From Chryseobacterium gleum (GTDB lineage Bacteria; Bacteroidota; Bacteroidia; Flavobacteriales_D; Crocinitomicaceae), in the NCBI GenBank assembly GCA_943326315.2, contig CALPSU020000069.1:1-9919 (forward strand): a stretch of DNA of 9,919 nt, given 5' to 3'. The notes under the pieces were generated by a model that was not told where the DNA came from, did no database searches, and worked only from the letters and a program-made list of their open reading frames with translations. Shown here piece after piece: positions 1-6,389 of this stretch (position 1 is the first letter of the stretch; every line of letters begins with the position of its first letter). Both the position numbers and the translations under genes were made by a program.

Positions 1-282
1 GAACAAAATTTTTCGAACAATTCTTTTTTTAAAATTAGCTACTTCAAACCTCTCACTTGGCTGGGTAAAATTAGCTATGGTATATACCTTCTTCATGTGG
101 TAGCTATTTATTCTGTAATTGCATTGCTTCCCGAAAGCGTAGATTATTTTTGGTTGAAAATATTAACTTCCATTGGTTTAACTATACTTCTTAGTTATTT
201 AAGTCATAAATACTATGAATCTTTCTTCATTAAATTAAAAAGTAAATTTTCTCCGTTATCTTATAATGAAAAAATAAATTAA
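1..282 (+). CDS. Acyltransferase family 3 protein, C-terminal fragment (cut by window start)
   Basis: The frame is open from base 1 to the TAA at 280-282, giving 93 visible residues. The gene begins before the window, so an internal GTG at 97 should not be taken as its start. The segment LGKISYGIYLLH (about residues 21-32) is the typical last-but-one membrane helix motif of acyltransferase-3 (OafA/NodX-type) proteins. It is followed by a second hydrophobic helix (about residues 47-68) and a basic cytoplasmic tail after a YYESFF segment, matching the family's usual 'yyxxEkPf' end. The family transfers acyl groups, often acetyl, to sugars of surface polysaccharides at the inner membrane. The donor and acceptor here cannot be read from the fragment. 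The 248 nt between it and the next main gene, which contain a separate promoter, suggest it is not part of the aromatic operon. Confidence 0.8.
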   Translation, partial: EQNFSNNSFFKISYFKPLTWLGKISYGIYLLHVVAIYSVIALLPESVDYFWLKILTSIGLTILLSYLSHKYYESFFIKLKSKFSPLSYNEKIN

Positions 283-301
283 ATCTCATATATTTATATA
301 T

Positions 302-333
302 TTTGTTGATTTTCATTTATTTTCTTATGTTTG
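302..333 (+). promoter_or_regulatory. Bacteroidota-type promoter for the aromatic leader and operon
   Basis: TATGTTTG at 326-333 matches the Bacteroidota -7 consensus TAnnTTTG at every fixed position. Upstream, TTTG at 302-305 and TTG at 306-308 are candidate -33 elements, leaving 20 or 17 nt of spacer, both near the known range. Transcription would begin at about 338-342, some 50 nt before the leader peptide start at 391. That spacing fits a leader transcript running through the attenuator into the DAHP synthase gene. The start site itself is inferred. Confidence 0.65.
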
Positions 334-390
334 TTACTATAAATAATAAAGTTGTGAATTATTTAATCTATAAAAAACAAATTTATAAAA

Positions 391-441
391 ATGACAATTA
401 AAAATACTCGATTTTTTTGGTGGTGGAACAACTTAAATTAA
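391..441 (+). CDS. Aromatic operon leader peptide MTIKNTRFFWWWNNLN (Phe-Phe-Trp-Trp-Trp)
   Basis: ATG at 391 opens a 16-codon frame ending in TAA at 439-441. Codons 8-12 are TTT TTT TGG TGG TGG, two Phe followed by three consecutive Trp. A triple Trp run is very unlikely by chance in such AT-rich DNA, and it lies directly upstream of a gene for the first step of aromatic amino-acid synthesis. As in classic leader-peptide attenuation, a ribosome short of charged tRNA-Trp or tRNA-Phe would stall here and redirect folding of the downstream RNA away from the terminator at 478-511. There is no Tyr codon, so sensing appears to cover Phe and Trp only. The start is preceded by A-rich sequence rather than a Shine-Dalgarno, as is usual in this phylum. 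The peptide itself probably has no function beyond being translated. Confidence 0.85.
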   Translation: MTIKNTRFFWWWNNLN

Positions 442-494
442 AGTGCGTTCGGAAACTACTATTTATATAAATATTAGAAAAACCCGTTTCGTAC
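426..494 (+). promoter_or_regulatory. Candidate alternative RNA structures of the attenuator (1:2 hairpin and antiterminator)
   Basis: Two mutually exclusive pairings can be drawn by eye. In the first, GAAC 426-429 pairs with GTTC 447-450 and ACTT 431-434 with AAGT 441-444. This hairpin spans the last Trp codon and the stop codon, and a ribosome on the Trp codons would disrupt it. In the second, GAAAC 452-456 pairs with GTTTC 486-490, extended imperfectly by 447-450 with 491-494. That occupies the 5' arm of the terminator and would act as the antiterminator. The antiterminator core is only five clean pairs, so its exact form is uncertain. A folding program has not been applied. Confidence 0.45.
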
Positions 495-511
495 TTCGAA
501 ACGGGTTTTTT
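478..511 (+). terminator. Intrinsic terminator / attenuator hairpin before the DAHP synthase gene
   Basis: Bases 478-491 (AAAAACCCGTTTCG) are perfectly complementary to 497-510, with the 5-nt loop TACTT. The stem is 14 bp, has a GC-rich core (CCCG/CGGG), and runs into six T residues (506-511). The hairpin ends only 19 nt before the ATG at 531, and a promoter and a Phe/Trp leader peptide lie upstream. It is therefore better read as a conditional attenuator of the aromatic operon than as a plain terminator for the acyltransferase gene nearly 200 nt upstream, though it would also stop read-through from that gene. Confidence 0.9.
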
Positions 512-530
512 GCTTACAACAAAATTAGAA

Positions 531-1604
531 ATGAAATTAATTCAAAAAATTAAAGAAGCTACTCGTCCCTTTTTAATTACTGGACCTTGCAGTGCAGAAT
601 CTCCAGAACAGTTGATGAATGTTTCGAAAGAAATTGCTAAAAATGGAAATGCACATGTATTGCGAGCAGGAATCTGGAAACCGAGAACTCGCCCTGATTC
701 ATTTGAAGGAATGGGAGATATTGCTTTGCCTTGGTTAGTGGAAGCTGGGAAAGAAACGGGCTTACCAGTTACAACTGAAATTGCAAACCGCCATCATGCT
801 GAATTAGCTTTAAAAGCTGGTATAGATATTTTATGGATTGGTGCTAGAACAACTGTAAATCCTTTTGCTATTCAAGAAATTGCTGATGTTTTAAAAGGTG
901 TTGATATTCCTGTTATGGTAAAAAACCCTGTTAATCCTGACTTAGAATTATGGATAGGTGCATTTGAGCGCTTAGAAAAAGCTGGAATAACAGAATTAGC
1001 TGCTATCCACAGAGGATTTTCAGTTTATAAACATCCCAAATACCGCAATGTTCCAACTTGGGAATTACCAATCGCTTTACGTGAACGTTTGCCTGATTTA
1101 CCTATAATTTGCGATCCTAGTCATATTACTGGAAGAAGAGATTTATTGCTTGAAGTTTCTCAAAAAGCAATGGATTTAAATTTTGATGGATTAATGATTG
1201 AAACACATCCAAATCCAGATAAAGCATGGTCTGACGCTGCTCAACAAGTTACTCCTGAAGGATTAAAAAATATTATTGACCAATTAATTCTTCGTTCAAA
1301 AGATATTAATTCATCAGAGTTAACAGCCTTGGAGGAGTTAAGACATAAAATTGGTGATTTGGACGATAAATTATTTGATATTCTATCTGCTAGAATGAAT
1401 ATGAGTGAGGAAGTTGGATTATTTAAAAGAGAACACAACATTACTATTCTTCAACAAGAACATTGGACTAAAATCATAACTTCTAGACTTTCTAAGTCGG
1501 ATAATTACAAACTTTCAGAACGATTTGTAAGACAAATAATGGATGCAATGCATCAGGAGTCTATTCGTCATCAAACAAAAATTATGAATTCAAAAAAATC
1601 ATAA
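531..1604 (+). CDS. aroF: Bifunctional 3-deoxy-7-phosphoheptulonate synthase / chorismate mutase (type II)
   Basis: The protein condenses phosphoenolpyruvate and erythrose 4-phosphate to DAHP, the entry to the shikimate pathway, and also converts chorismate to prephenate toward Phe and Tyr. It has 357 residues from ATG 531. A TTG at 510 lies inside the terminator hairpin and is an unlikely start. The N-terminal barrel (about 10-255) is of the KDO8P-synthase-like DAHP synthase type, with GPCSAES (18-24), KPRTRP, IGARTTVNPF, KNPVNPD, IHRGFS, DPSHITGRR and ETHPNPDKAWSDA. The C-terminal AroQ chorismate mutase domain (about 264-350) keeps R271, R288, K299, S344 and Q348, spaced exactly as R11, R28, K39, S84 and Q88 of the E. 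coli enzyme, so both activities look intact. The gene sits behind the Phe/Trp attenuator, 1 nt ahead of aroA. Symbol usage varies (aroF, aroG, aroA(G)). The fused mutase may also give allosteric control by prephenate, which is inference. Confidence 0.95.
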   Translation: MKLIQKIKEATRPFLITGPCSAESPEQLMNVSKEIAKNGNAHVLRAGIWKPRTRPDSFEGMGDIALPWLVEAGKETGLPVTTEIANRHHAELALKAGIDILWIGARTTVNPFAIQEIADVLKGVDIPVMVKNPVNPDLELWIGAFERLEKAGITELAAIHRGFSVYKHPKYRNVPTWELPIALRERLPDLPIICDPSHITGRRDLLLEVSQKAMDLNFDGLMIETHPNPDKAWSDAAQQVTPEGLKNIIDQLILRSKDINSSELTALEELRHKIGDLDDKLFDILSARMNMSEEVGLFKREHNITILQQEHWTKIITSRLSKSDNYKLSERFVRQIMDAMHQESIRHQTKIMNSKKS

Positions 1605-1605
1605 C

Positions 1606-2868
1606 ATGAAAAAAGTAATTCAACCCGGAAAACGATTTGGTACAATTGCAATTCCTTCTTCTAAAAGCGATGGACAAAGAGCATTATTAGCTGCTGCATT
1701 GGCAAAAGGAGAAAGTAAATTAATTAATCTAGGAGAAAGTAAGGATGAATTAGCTATGCTTTCAACGATTAAACAATTAGGTGCAAAAACGAAACGAACT
1801 GATAAGATTACTTTATCCGTTATTGGAATTAAGCAATTCCCCAAAGAAGCTGAAATTAACATGGGAGAAAGTGGACTAGGAATTCGCTTAATGACAAGTG
1901 TCTGCGCTGCTAATGAAGGAGTTTTCATGATTTATGGAAAAGGTTCTTTAGAAACCAGACCTTTAACCTTTTTTGAAGAAACTTTACCTAAATTCAATGC
2001 TAAAATATCTTCTAATAATGGTTTAATTCCTTTAGAGATAGAAGGTCCTATGCATGGTTCTGAAGTTGAAATGGATGGAAGTCAAAGCTCTCAATATATT
2101 TCTGGAATGATGATGGCTCTCCCATTACTCAAAGAAGAAAGTAGAATTCACGTGTCAAATTTGAACAGTTTACCTTACCTGCAAATGACATTAGATACAT
2201 TGAATAAATTTGGAATTGAAATTCTTCAAAAAAATTACGAAGATTTTATTGTAAGAGGTAAGCAAAATTACATCCCTACAACATATACTATAGAAAGCGA
2301 TTGGAGTTCTGCCAGTTATTGGCTTGTAGCATCAGCTTTGGGTTACAATATAAAACTAACGGGTATTTCGATGACAAGTCTTCAAGCTGATAAACTAATT
2401 TTAGATGCATTTGAAGCTGCAAATTGTATTGTTGAATATAAAGACAAAAAAATTAGAGTTAACGGTCGAAATAGAAAACCGTTTAAATTTGATGCAACCC
2501 ACTGCCCTGATTTATTTCCAGCTTTAGCAACTTTTGCGGCATTGAGTGATGGAAAATCTGAAATAAAAGGAGTAAGTAGATTAACGCATAAAGAAAGTAA
2601 TCGAGGCATTGTTTTACAAGAAGAATTTGCAAATATTGGGGTTATAATTATTTTAGATGGTGATATAATGCACATTCACGGAAAGACGAGCATTGAAGGT
2701 GGAAAAGTTAGTTCACATAACGATCACCGAATTGCTATGTGTTTCGCAATTGCAGGATTATTTGCGGACGATGAAATTGAAATTTCAGGATCAGAAGCCG
2801 TATCTAAAAGCTATCCTAGATTTTGGGATGATTTAGAAAAATTACATATTGATTCTAGAATAAAATAA
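1606..2868 (+). CDS. aroA: 3-phosphoshikimate 1-carboxyvinyltransferase (EPSP synthase)
   Basis: This enzyme joins phosphoenolpyruvate to shikimate 3-phosphate, the sixth step of the shikimate pathway in the cytosol. The 420-residue length is normal. Motifs in order are SSKSDGQRALLAAALAKG near the N terminus, GESGLGIR (87-94), GSQSSQYISGMMMALPLL, SDWSSASYW, CPDLFPALATFAAL, HKESNRG (328-334) and HNDHRIAMCFA (371-381), so substrate-binding residues are largely kept. The PEP/glyphosate loop differs from the E. coli GNAGTAMRP form: the positions of Asn, Thr97 and Pro101 are Glu88, Leu91 and Leu95. The ATG lies 1 nt after the stop of the upstream gene, so the two are almost certainly cotranscribed and share the Phe/Trp attenuator. 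The 3' end is convergent with cbpM, only 14 nt away, and no clear terminator is visible between them. Confidence 0.96.
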   Translation: MKKVIQPGKRFGTIAIPSSKSDGQRALLAAALAKGESKLINLGESKDELAMLSTIKQLGAKTKRTDKITLSVIGIKQFPKEAEINMGESGLGIRLMTSVCAANEGVFMIYGKGSLETRPLTFFEETLPKFNAKISSNNGLIPLEIEGPMHGSEVEMDGSQSSQYISGMMMALPLLKEESRIHVSNLNSLPYLQMTLDTLNKFGIEILQKNYEDFIVRGKQNYIPTTYTIESDWSSASYWLVASALGYNIKLTGISMTSLQADKLILDAFEAANCIVEYKDKKIRVNGRNRKPFKFDATHCPDLFPALATFAALSDGKSEIKGVSRLTHKESNRGIVLQEEFANIGVIIILDGDIMHIHGKTSIEGGKVSSHNDHRIAMCFAIAGLFADDEIEISGSEAVSKSYPRFWDDLEKLHIDSRIK

Positions 2869-2882
2869 ATAACCCATAATAT

Positions 2883-3167
2883 CTATGCTTTTAAATCATT
2901 TTTAACTGCTGCAAGTTCATTTTCTAAATTATCAATTTTATCTAATAATTGAAGAATAACATCTATTCCTTCGATATTGATAGATAAATCTAAATGCAAC
3001 CTAATTATTTTTTCAGTTTTCTCAAGAGAATCATGGTGTAAATATGTCTCTCCATTAACAGAAATTAATTCAATAATTTCTAAATCATTTAAGGATTCAA
3101 TAAAAGTTGGATCTATTCTATAATAATCACAAAATATATCTAAGGATAATAAATTTTCTAGTTCCAT
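2883..3167 (-). CDS. cbpM: Chaperone modulator CbpM (MerR-like small protein)
   Basis: This 94-residue acidic protein is encoded 2 nt downstream of cbpA, the usual partner arrangement. The family binds the J-domain of CbpA and restrains its stimulation of DnaK. The N-terminal half (about 1-50: DIFCDYYRIDPTFIESLNDLEII... HHDSLEKTEKI) has the MerR-like winged-helix look. The segment IIRLHLDLSINIEGIDVILQ (about 54-73) is typical of CbpM homologues, and the C terminus (about 74-92, LLDKIDNLENELAAVKNDL) is a short coiled coil. There is no obvious effector domain, in keeping with a protein-protein modulator rather than a classic MerR regulator. Family membership is fairly clear from sequence and context, while inhibition of CbpA in this organism is inferred. 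Confidence 0.82.
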   Translation of the reverse strand: MELENLLSLDIFCDYYRIDPTFIESLNDLEIIELISVNGETYLHHDSLEKTEKIIRLHLDLSINIEGIDVILQLLDKIDNLENELAAVKNDLKA

Positions 3168-3169
3168 AT

Positions 3170-4054
3170 TTAAAATAATTTTGCAGTATTTTTGAATGAT
3201 TCCTTTTGTATATCAGATAAATTAGTTGGGATTTTAATCTGATAAGTAATAATTAAATCTCCAAATTGATCTTCCTTTTTATAGATAGGCATTCCTTTAC
3301 CTTTTAATTTAACCTTTGTATTATTTTGCGTTCCTGGTGGTATAGTCAATTTCACTTTTGTACTTAATGTATCTATCCTTATTTCTCCACCTAAAATTGC
3401 CGTAAATAAATCCAAAGAAACTTCTTGGTATAAATTAGTCGCTTCTCTTCTAAATTTAGTATTATTCTCAATTACAAAAGAAATGTACAAATCTCCCTTT
3501 GGACCTCCACTTAAACTCTCTCCTCCGTGACCAGAAATTTTTATTGTTTGCCCATTTTCAACACCTGCAGGGATTGTTATTCTAATATTTTTACCGTTTA
3601 CTGTTAACGTTTGCTTTTGAGATTTTAAAACATCAAGTAGATTTAAACGAATTTCTGAAGCATAATCTTGGCCTTTTATAGAAGTTGTTCTTTGACGTCC
3701 TCCCCCCATATTTCCAAACATAGATTCAAAAAAACTTGAATAATCTTGATCATTAAATCCTGAAGAACTACCTTGAGAATATCTTTGTTGCTGACCACGA
3801 GATTGACCTTGCTTTTCAAATTCGTCTGCATGCTTCCAATCTTTACCGTATTTATCGTATTTTTTTCTTTTTTCGGAATCGCTTAAAACTTCGTTTGCTT
3901 CATTGATATTTTGAAATGTAACTTTTGCAGATTCATCGTTTGGATTTAAATCTGGATGATGCTTTCTTGCAAGCTTTCGATAAGCCTTTTTAATCTCAGC
4001 TTCTGTAGCAGATTTACTAATTCCTAAAACTTTGTAATAATCAATAAATGACAT
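3170..4054 (-). CDS. cbpA: CbpA-type DnaJ co-chaperone (J-domain plus C-terminal substrate-binding domains)
   Basis: The protein is a cytosolic J-protein that delivers substrates to DnaK and stimulates its ATPase. It has 294 residues, close to E. coli CbpA (306). The J-domain spans about 4-70 with the essential HPD at 33-35, followed by NEANEVLSDSEKRKKYD. A Gln/Ser/Gly-rich linker (about 80-122) contains FFESMFGNMGGG. The two C-terminal beta domains (about 128-285) carry IPAGVENGQTIKISGHGG, GDLYI and IPPGTQNNTKVKLKGKGMP. No CxxCxGxG zinc-finger repeats are present, so it is a type B (CbpA) protein and not canonical DnaJ. It forms a two-gene unit with cbpM, transcribed toward aroA and divergent from rlmN. 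I found no perfect TAnnTTTG ahead of it. CACATTTG (minus strand, 4082-4089) is a one-mismatch candidate without a convincing -33 box. Confidence 0.92.
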   Translation of the reverse strand: MSFIDYYKVLGISKSATEAEIKKAYRKLARKHHPDLNPNDESAKVTFQNINEANEVLSDSEKRKKYDKYGKDWKHADEFEKQGQSRGQQQRYSQGSSSGFNDQDYSSFFESMFGNMGGGRQRTTSIKGQDYASEIRLNLLDVLKSQKQTLTVNGKNIRITIPAGVENGQTIKISGHGGESLSGGPKGDLYISFVIENNTKFRREATNLYQEVSLDLFTAILGGEIRIDTLSTKVKLTIPPGTQNNTKVKLKGKGMPIYKKEDQFGDLIITYQIKIPTNLSDIQKESFKNTAKLF

Positions 4055-4184
4055 CTATTTGTTGGATTAAATTTAACGTATCAAATGTGCTTTCAATTTT
4101 AATTATTAACTATGATGAAAGTCAGATAAAAAACATATTTATCACGAAAAACATTAATATAGCAAGTACTTTTTCGGGTGATTA

Positions 4185-4220
4185 TGCACAAATAAAAATT
4201 ATCATATTTTTATTTGTGCA
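4185..4220. repeat. Perfect 15-bp inverted repeat between cbpA and rlmN
   Basis: TGCACAAATAAAAAT (4185-4199) is repeated exactly in inverted form at 4206-4220 around the 6-nt spacer TATCAT. It lies in the 229-nt gap between the divergent cbpA and rlmN genes, 37 nt upstream of the rlmN -7 element. The two arms end in GC-containing TGCAC, and the rest is A/T. It lacks the T-run after the stem that an intrinsic terminator needs, and neither flanking gene ends here. It could be an operator for a dimeric regulator, a DNA cruciform, or a structured end of an unrecognised small RNA. I see no gene in this gap. Confidence 0.7.
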
Positions 4221-4256
4221 ATTGTATTAAGATTTCCCTATCCCACAACAATTTCA

Positions 4257-4264
4257 TACCTTTG
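4257..4264 (+). promoter_or_regulatory. rlmN promoter, -7 element TACCTTTG
   Basis: TACCTTTG is a perfect match to the Bacteroidota TAnnTTTG -7 element, 19 nt before the rlmN ATG at 4284. The expected -33 position carries only TTTC (4233-4236, spacer 20), so that half is weak. The implied 5' untranslated region is about 10-15 nt, which is short but common in this group. Confidence 0.6.
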
Positions 4265-4283
4265 TACTGATTACAATATATCC

Positions 4284-5363
4284 ATGACAAAAGGCAAACA
4301 AAACATTCGAAATCTTACCTTAGAAGAACTCATTTCCACAATGGAAGGATTGGGTGAAAAAAAGTTTAGAGCAAAACAGGTTTATGAATGGTTGTGGCAA
4401 AAAGACGCTTCATCCTTCGATGATATGACAAATCTTACGTTATCCTTACGTGAAAATTTAGTAAGTACTTTTTTTATAGATAAAATAAAGGTAGACGATC
4501 AGCAAATAAGTTCGGATAAAACTATAAAATGTGCATTTTCTGTTGGAGAAGGAAAAGTGGTTGAAGGTGTTTTAATTCCTACCACTTCAAGAACAACGGC
4601 TTGTATTTCTTCACAAGTTGGCTGTAGTTTATCTTGTACTTTTTGTGCGACTGGAAAATTAAAGTTGATGAGAAACCTAACCGCTGGAGAAATTGTAGAT
4701 CAAGTGGTTTATTTAAAAAATCAAGCAGAAAATCGTTACAATACCCCTCTAACAAATATTGTATACATGGGGATGGGTGAACCACTTTTAAATTATAAAA
4801 ATGTAGTTCGCTCGTGTGAGATTTTAACTTCTAAAGAAGGACTTGGAATGTCTCCTAGAAGAATCACTGTTTCTACAGCTGGTATTGCAAAAATGATTAA
4901 ACAACTAGGAGACGACGATGTAAAGTTCAATCTTGCATTATCCTTACATGCTGCGAACGATAAAAAACGTAGCCAAATAATGGAAATAAACGATAGCAAT
5001 GATTTAGAAACTCTATCGGATGCACTTCGCTATTTTCATGATAAAACAGGAACAAGAGTTACTTTTGAATATATCATTTTTAAAGATTTCAACGATAAAT
5101 TAGAAGATGCTCAAGAATTAGCTGAATTTGCAAAATGCGTACCTTGTAAAATCAATATTATTGAATATAATCCAATTGACGATGGAGGTTTTCAGCAAGC
5201 ATCCATTGAAAGGGTAAATGCTTTTGCAAAATATTTAGAAGATCGTAATTTAATTGTTCACGTTAGAAGAAGTCGAGGAAAAGATATCGATGCAGCTTGC
5301 GGACAATTAGCGAATAAAAACAATGCCATTACAGACGAAAATAGAAAAATGAAAACGATATAA
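4284..5363 (+). CDS. rlmN: 23S rRNA (adenine-2503-C2)-methyltransferase, radical SAM
   Basis: RlmN adds a methyl group to C2 of A2503 in 23S rRNA, at the peptidyl-transferase exit tunnel, and in E. coli also of A37 in some tRNAs, supporting translational fidelity. The 359-residue length is typical. The radical-SAM cluster motif CSLSCTFC is at 114-121 (C114, C118, C121, the CxxxCxxC pattern). GMGEPLLNY follows as the SAM-contacting GEP motif, and RRITVSTAGI and LALSLHAAND are further family signatures. C339 in DIDAACGQLA corresponds to the catalytic methyl-carrying cysteine (C355 in E. coli). The methionine after C339 that marks some Cfr resistance enzymes is absent, so this is RlmN and not Cfr. 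The gene is preceded by its own promoter and followed after 34 nt by the next promoter, so it is probably transcribed alone or with read-through. Confidence 0.96.
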   Translation: MTKGKQNIRNLTLEELISTMEGLGEKKFRAKQVYEWLWQKDASSFDDMTNLTLSLRENLVSTFFIDKIKVDDQQISSDKTIKCAFSVGEGKVVEGVLIPTTSRTTACISSQVGCSLSCTFCATGKLKLMRNLTAGEIVDQVVYLKNQAENRYNTPLTNIVYMGMGEPLLNYKNVVRSCEILTSKEGLGMSPRRITVSTAGIAKMIKQLGDDDVKFNLALSLHAANDKKRSQIMEINDSNDLETLSDALRYFHDKTGTRVTFEYIIFKDFNDKLEDAQELAEFAKCVPCKINIIEYNPIDDGGFQQASIERVNAFAKYLEDRNLIVHVRRSRGKDIDAACGQLANKNNAITDENRKMKTI

Positions 5364-5397
5364 TTGATTTTTTATATCATCGACAAAATCAAACCGT

Positions 5398-5405
5398 TAT
5401 ATTTG
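5398..5405 (+). promoter_or_regulatory. Promoter -7 element TATATTTG for the polyprenyl synthase-dnaG-mscS gene run
   Basis: TATATTTG matches TAnnTTTG perfectly. It ends only 7 nt before the first possible ATG (5413) and 10 nt before the second (5416). With a start site about 5-7 nt after the element, the transcript would have almost no 5' leader. No good TTG is visible at the -33 position (about 5375-5380), so strength is uncertain. Confidence 0.5.
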
Positions 5406-5412
5406 TACTTAT

Positions 5413-6384
5413 ATGATGACAGTAAAGGAAATAATGGCACCAATTGACAATGAAATGAACGAATTTGAGGTTCGTTTCCGTCAAAGCATGAAATCTAAAG
5501 TTCCTTTATTAGATAAAATAACTCATTATATTATTCGTCGAAAAGGAAAACAAATGCGCCCTATGTTTTTGTTTCTTACAGCAAAAATGCTAGGTGATAT
5601 AAACGATAAAACTTACGACGCTGCTTCTCTTGTTGAACTTTTACATACCGCTTCTCTTGTTCATGATGATGTGGTTGATGATGCAAATGAACGTAGGGGT
5701 TTCTTTTCTCTGAATGCTTTATGGAAAAATAAAATTGCAGTTTTAGTTGGAGATTTTATGCTTTCTCGTGTTTTATTACTTTCGATTGAAAAAAATAACA
5801 TTCGTCTTTTAGAAATAGTAGCAAGAGCCGTTCGAGAAATGAGTGAAGGAGAATTACTTCAAATCGAAAAAGCAAGAAGATTAGACATTACGGAAGACGT
5901 TTATTTTGATATAATTAGTCAAAAAACGGCTTCATTAATTGCTACAGTTTGTGAATCCGCTGCTGTTTCAGTAGAAAGAGAGGATGAAGCTGCTAACATG
6001 CGTAAATTTGGAGAATTAGTAGGATTAGCATTTCAAATTAAGGATGATATTTTTGATTACGGAACACCTCAAAATATTGGAAAACCAACAGGATTAGATA
6101 TTCGAGAAAGAAAAATGACTCTTCCTTTGATACATGCTTTAAATGTTTGCGATAAATCAACTAAAAAAGAGTTGATAAACATCATAAAAAATCATAACGA
6201 AGATTCAAAGCATGTTAAAAGAGCGGTAGAATTAGTCATTAAAAATGGAGGGATTGAATATGCCCATAAAAGAATGCTTGAACTGAAAGAACAAGCTTTA
6301 ATTTGTTTAGAAAAAATTCCTGAATCTCCTTCTAAACAAGCAATTATTGGCTTAGTTGAATATACCACACAAAGAGAAAAATAA
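5413..6384 (+). CDS. Polyprenyl diphosphate synthase (long-chain trans-isoprenyl, quinone side chain)
   Basis: The enzyme extends allylic diphosphates with isopentenyl diphosphate, most likely to make the menaquinone side chain. It has 323 residues, typical of the all-trans family. KGKQMRP (about 45-51) is the IPP-binding GKRxRP-type motif. The first aspartate-rich motif is DDVVD at 85-89 (HDDVVDD), and the second, in FQIKDDIFDY, is at 211-215. The residue five before the first motif is Ala rather than an aromatic, which in this family goes with long (above C20) products. The exact chain length cannot be read from sequence. Start may be ATG 5413 or ATG 5416. Both fit homologues, and the close promoter allows either. 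It heads a compact run with the lipoprotein (5-nt gap), dnaG and mscS. It could be labelled ispB or a heptaprenyl synthase homologue, so I leave the symbol open. Confidence 0.92.
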   Translation: MMTVKEIMAPIDNEMNEFEVRFRQSMKSKVPLLDKITHYIIRRKGKQMRPMFLFLTAKMLGDINDKTYDAASLVELLHTASLVHDDVVDDANERRGFFSLNALWKNKIAVLVGDFMLSRVLLLSIEKNNIRLLEIVARAVREMSEGELLQIEKARRLDITEDVYFDIISQKTASLIATVCESAAVSVEREDEAANMRKFGELVGLAFQIKDDIFDYGTPQNIGKPTGLDIRERKMTLPLIHALNVCDKSTKKELINIIKNHNEDSKHVKRAVELVIKNGGIEYAHKRMLELKEQALICLEKIPESPSKQAIIGLVEYTTQREK

Positions 6385-6389
6385 TAAAA

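Noticed and set aside
288..304. AT-only hairpin after the acyltransferase stop (ATATA/TATAT followed by TTTT) as a terminator
   Set aside because: The stem is five A/T pairs with no G/C, too weak to call. The region also overlaps the likely -33 element.
510..530. TTG at 510 as the start of the DAHP synthase
   Set aside because: It lies in the T-run of the terminator hairpin, and ATG 531 gives a normal N terminus for the family.
2869..2882. A terminator between the convergent aroA and cbpM genes
   Set aside because: The gap is 14 nt and shows only a 4-bp CATA/TATG dyad without GC pairs, so no support for a hairpin terminator.
4082..4089. CACATTTG on the minus strand as the cbpA promoter
   Set aside because: It mismatches the first base of TAnnTTTG and no TTG lies at the right spacing upstream. 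It is only a weak candidate.
4048..4230. Plus-strand 60-codon frame overlapping the cbpA start and the intergenic gap
   Set aside because: Its composition is that of random AT-rich DNA (Ile/Asn-rich, no motif), it overlaps the cbpA N terminus and it runs through the inverted repeat. No promoter or family match supports it.
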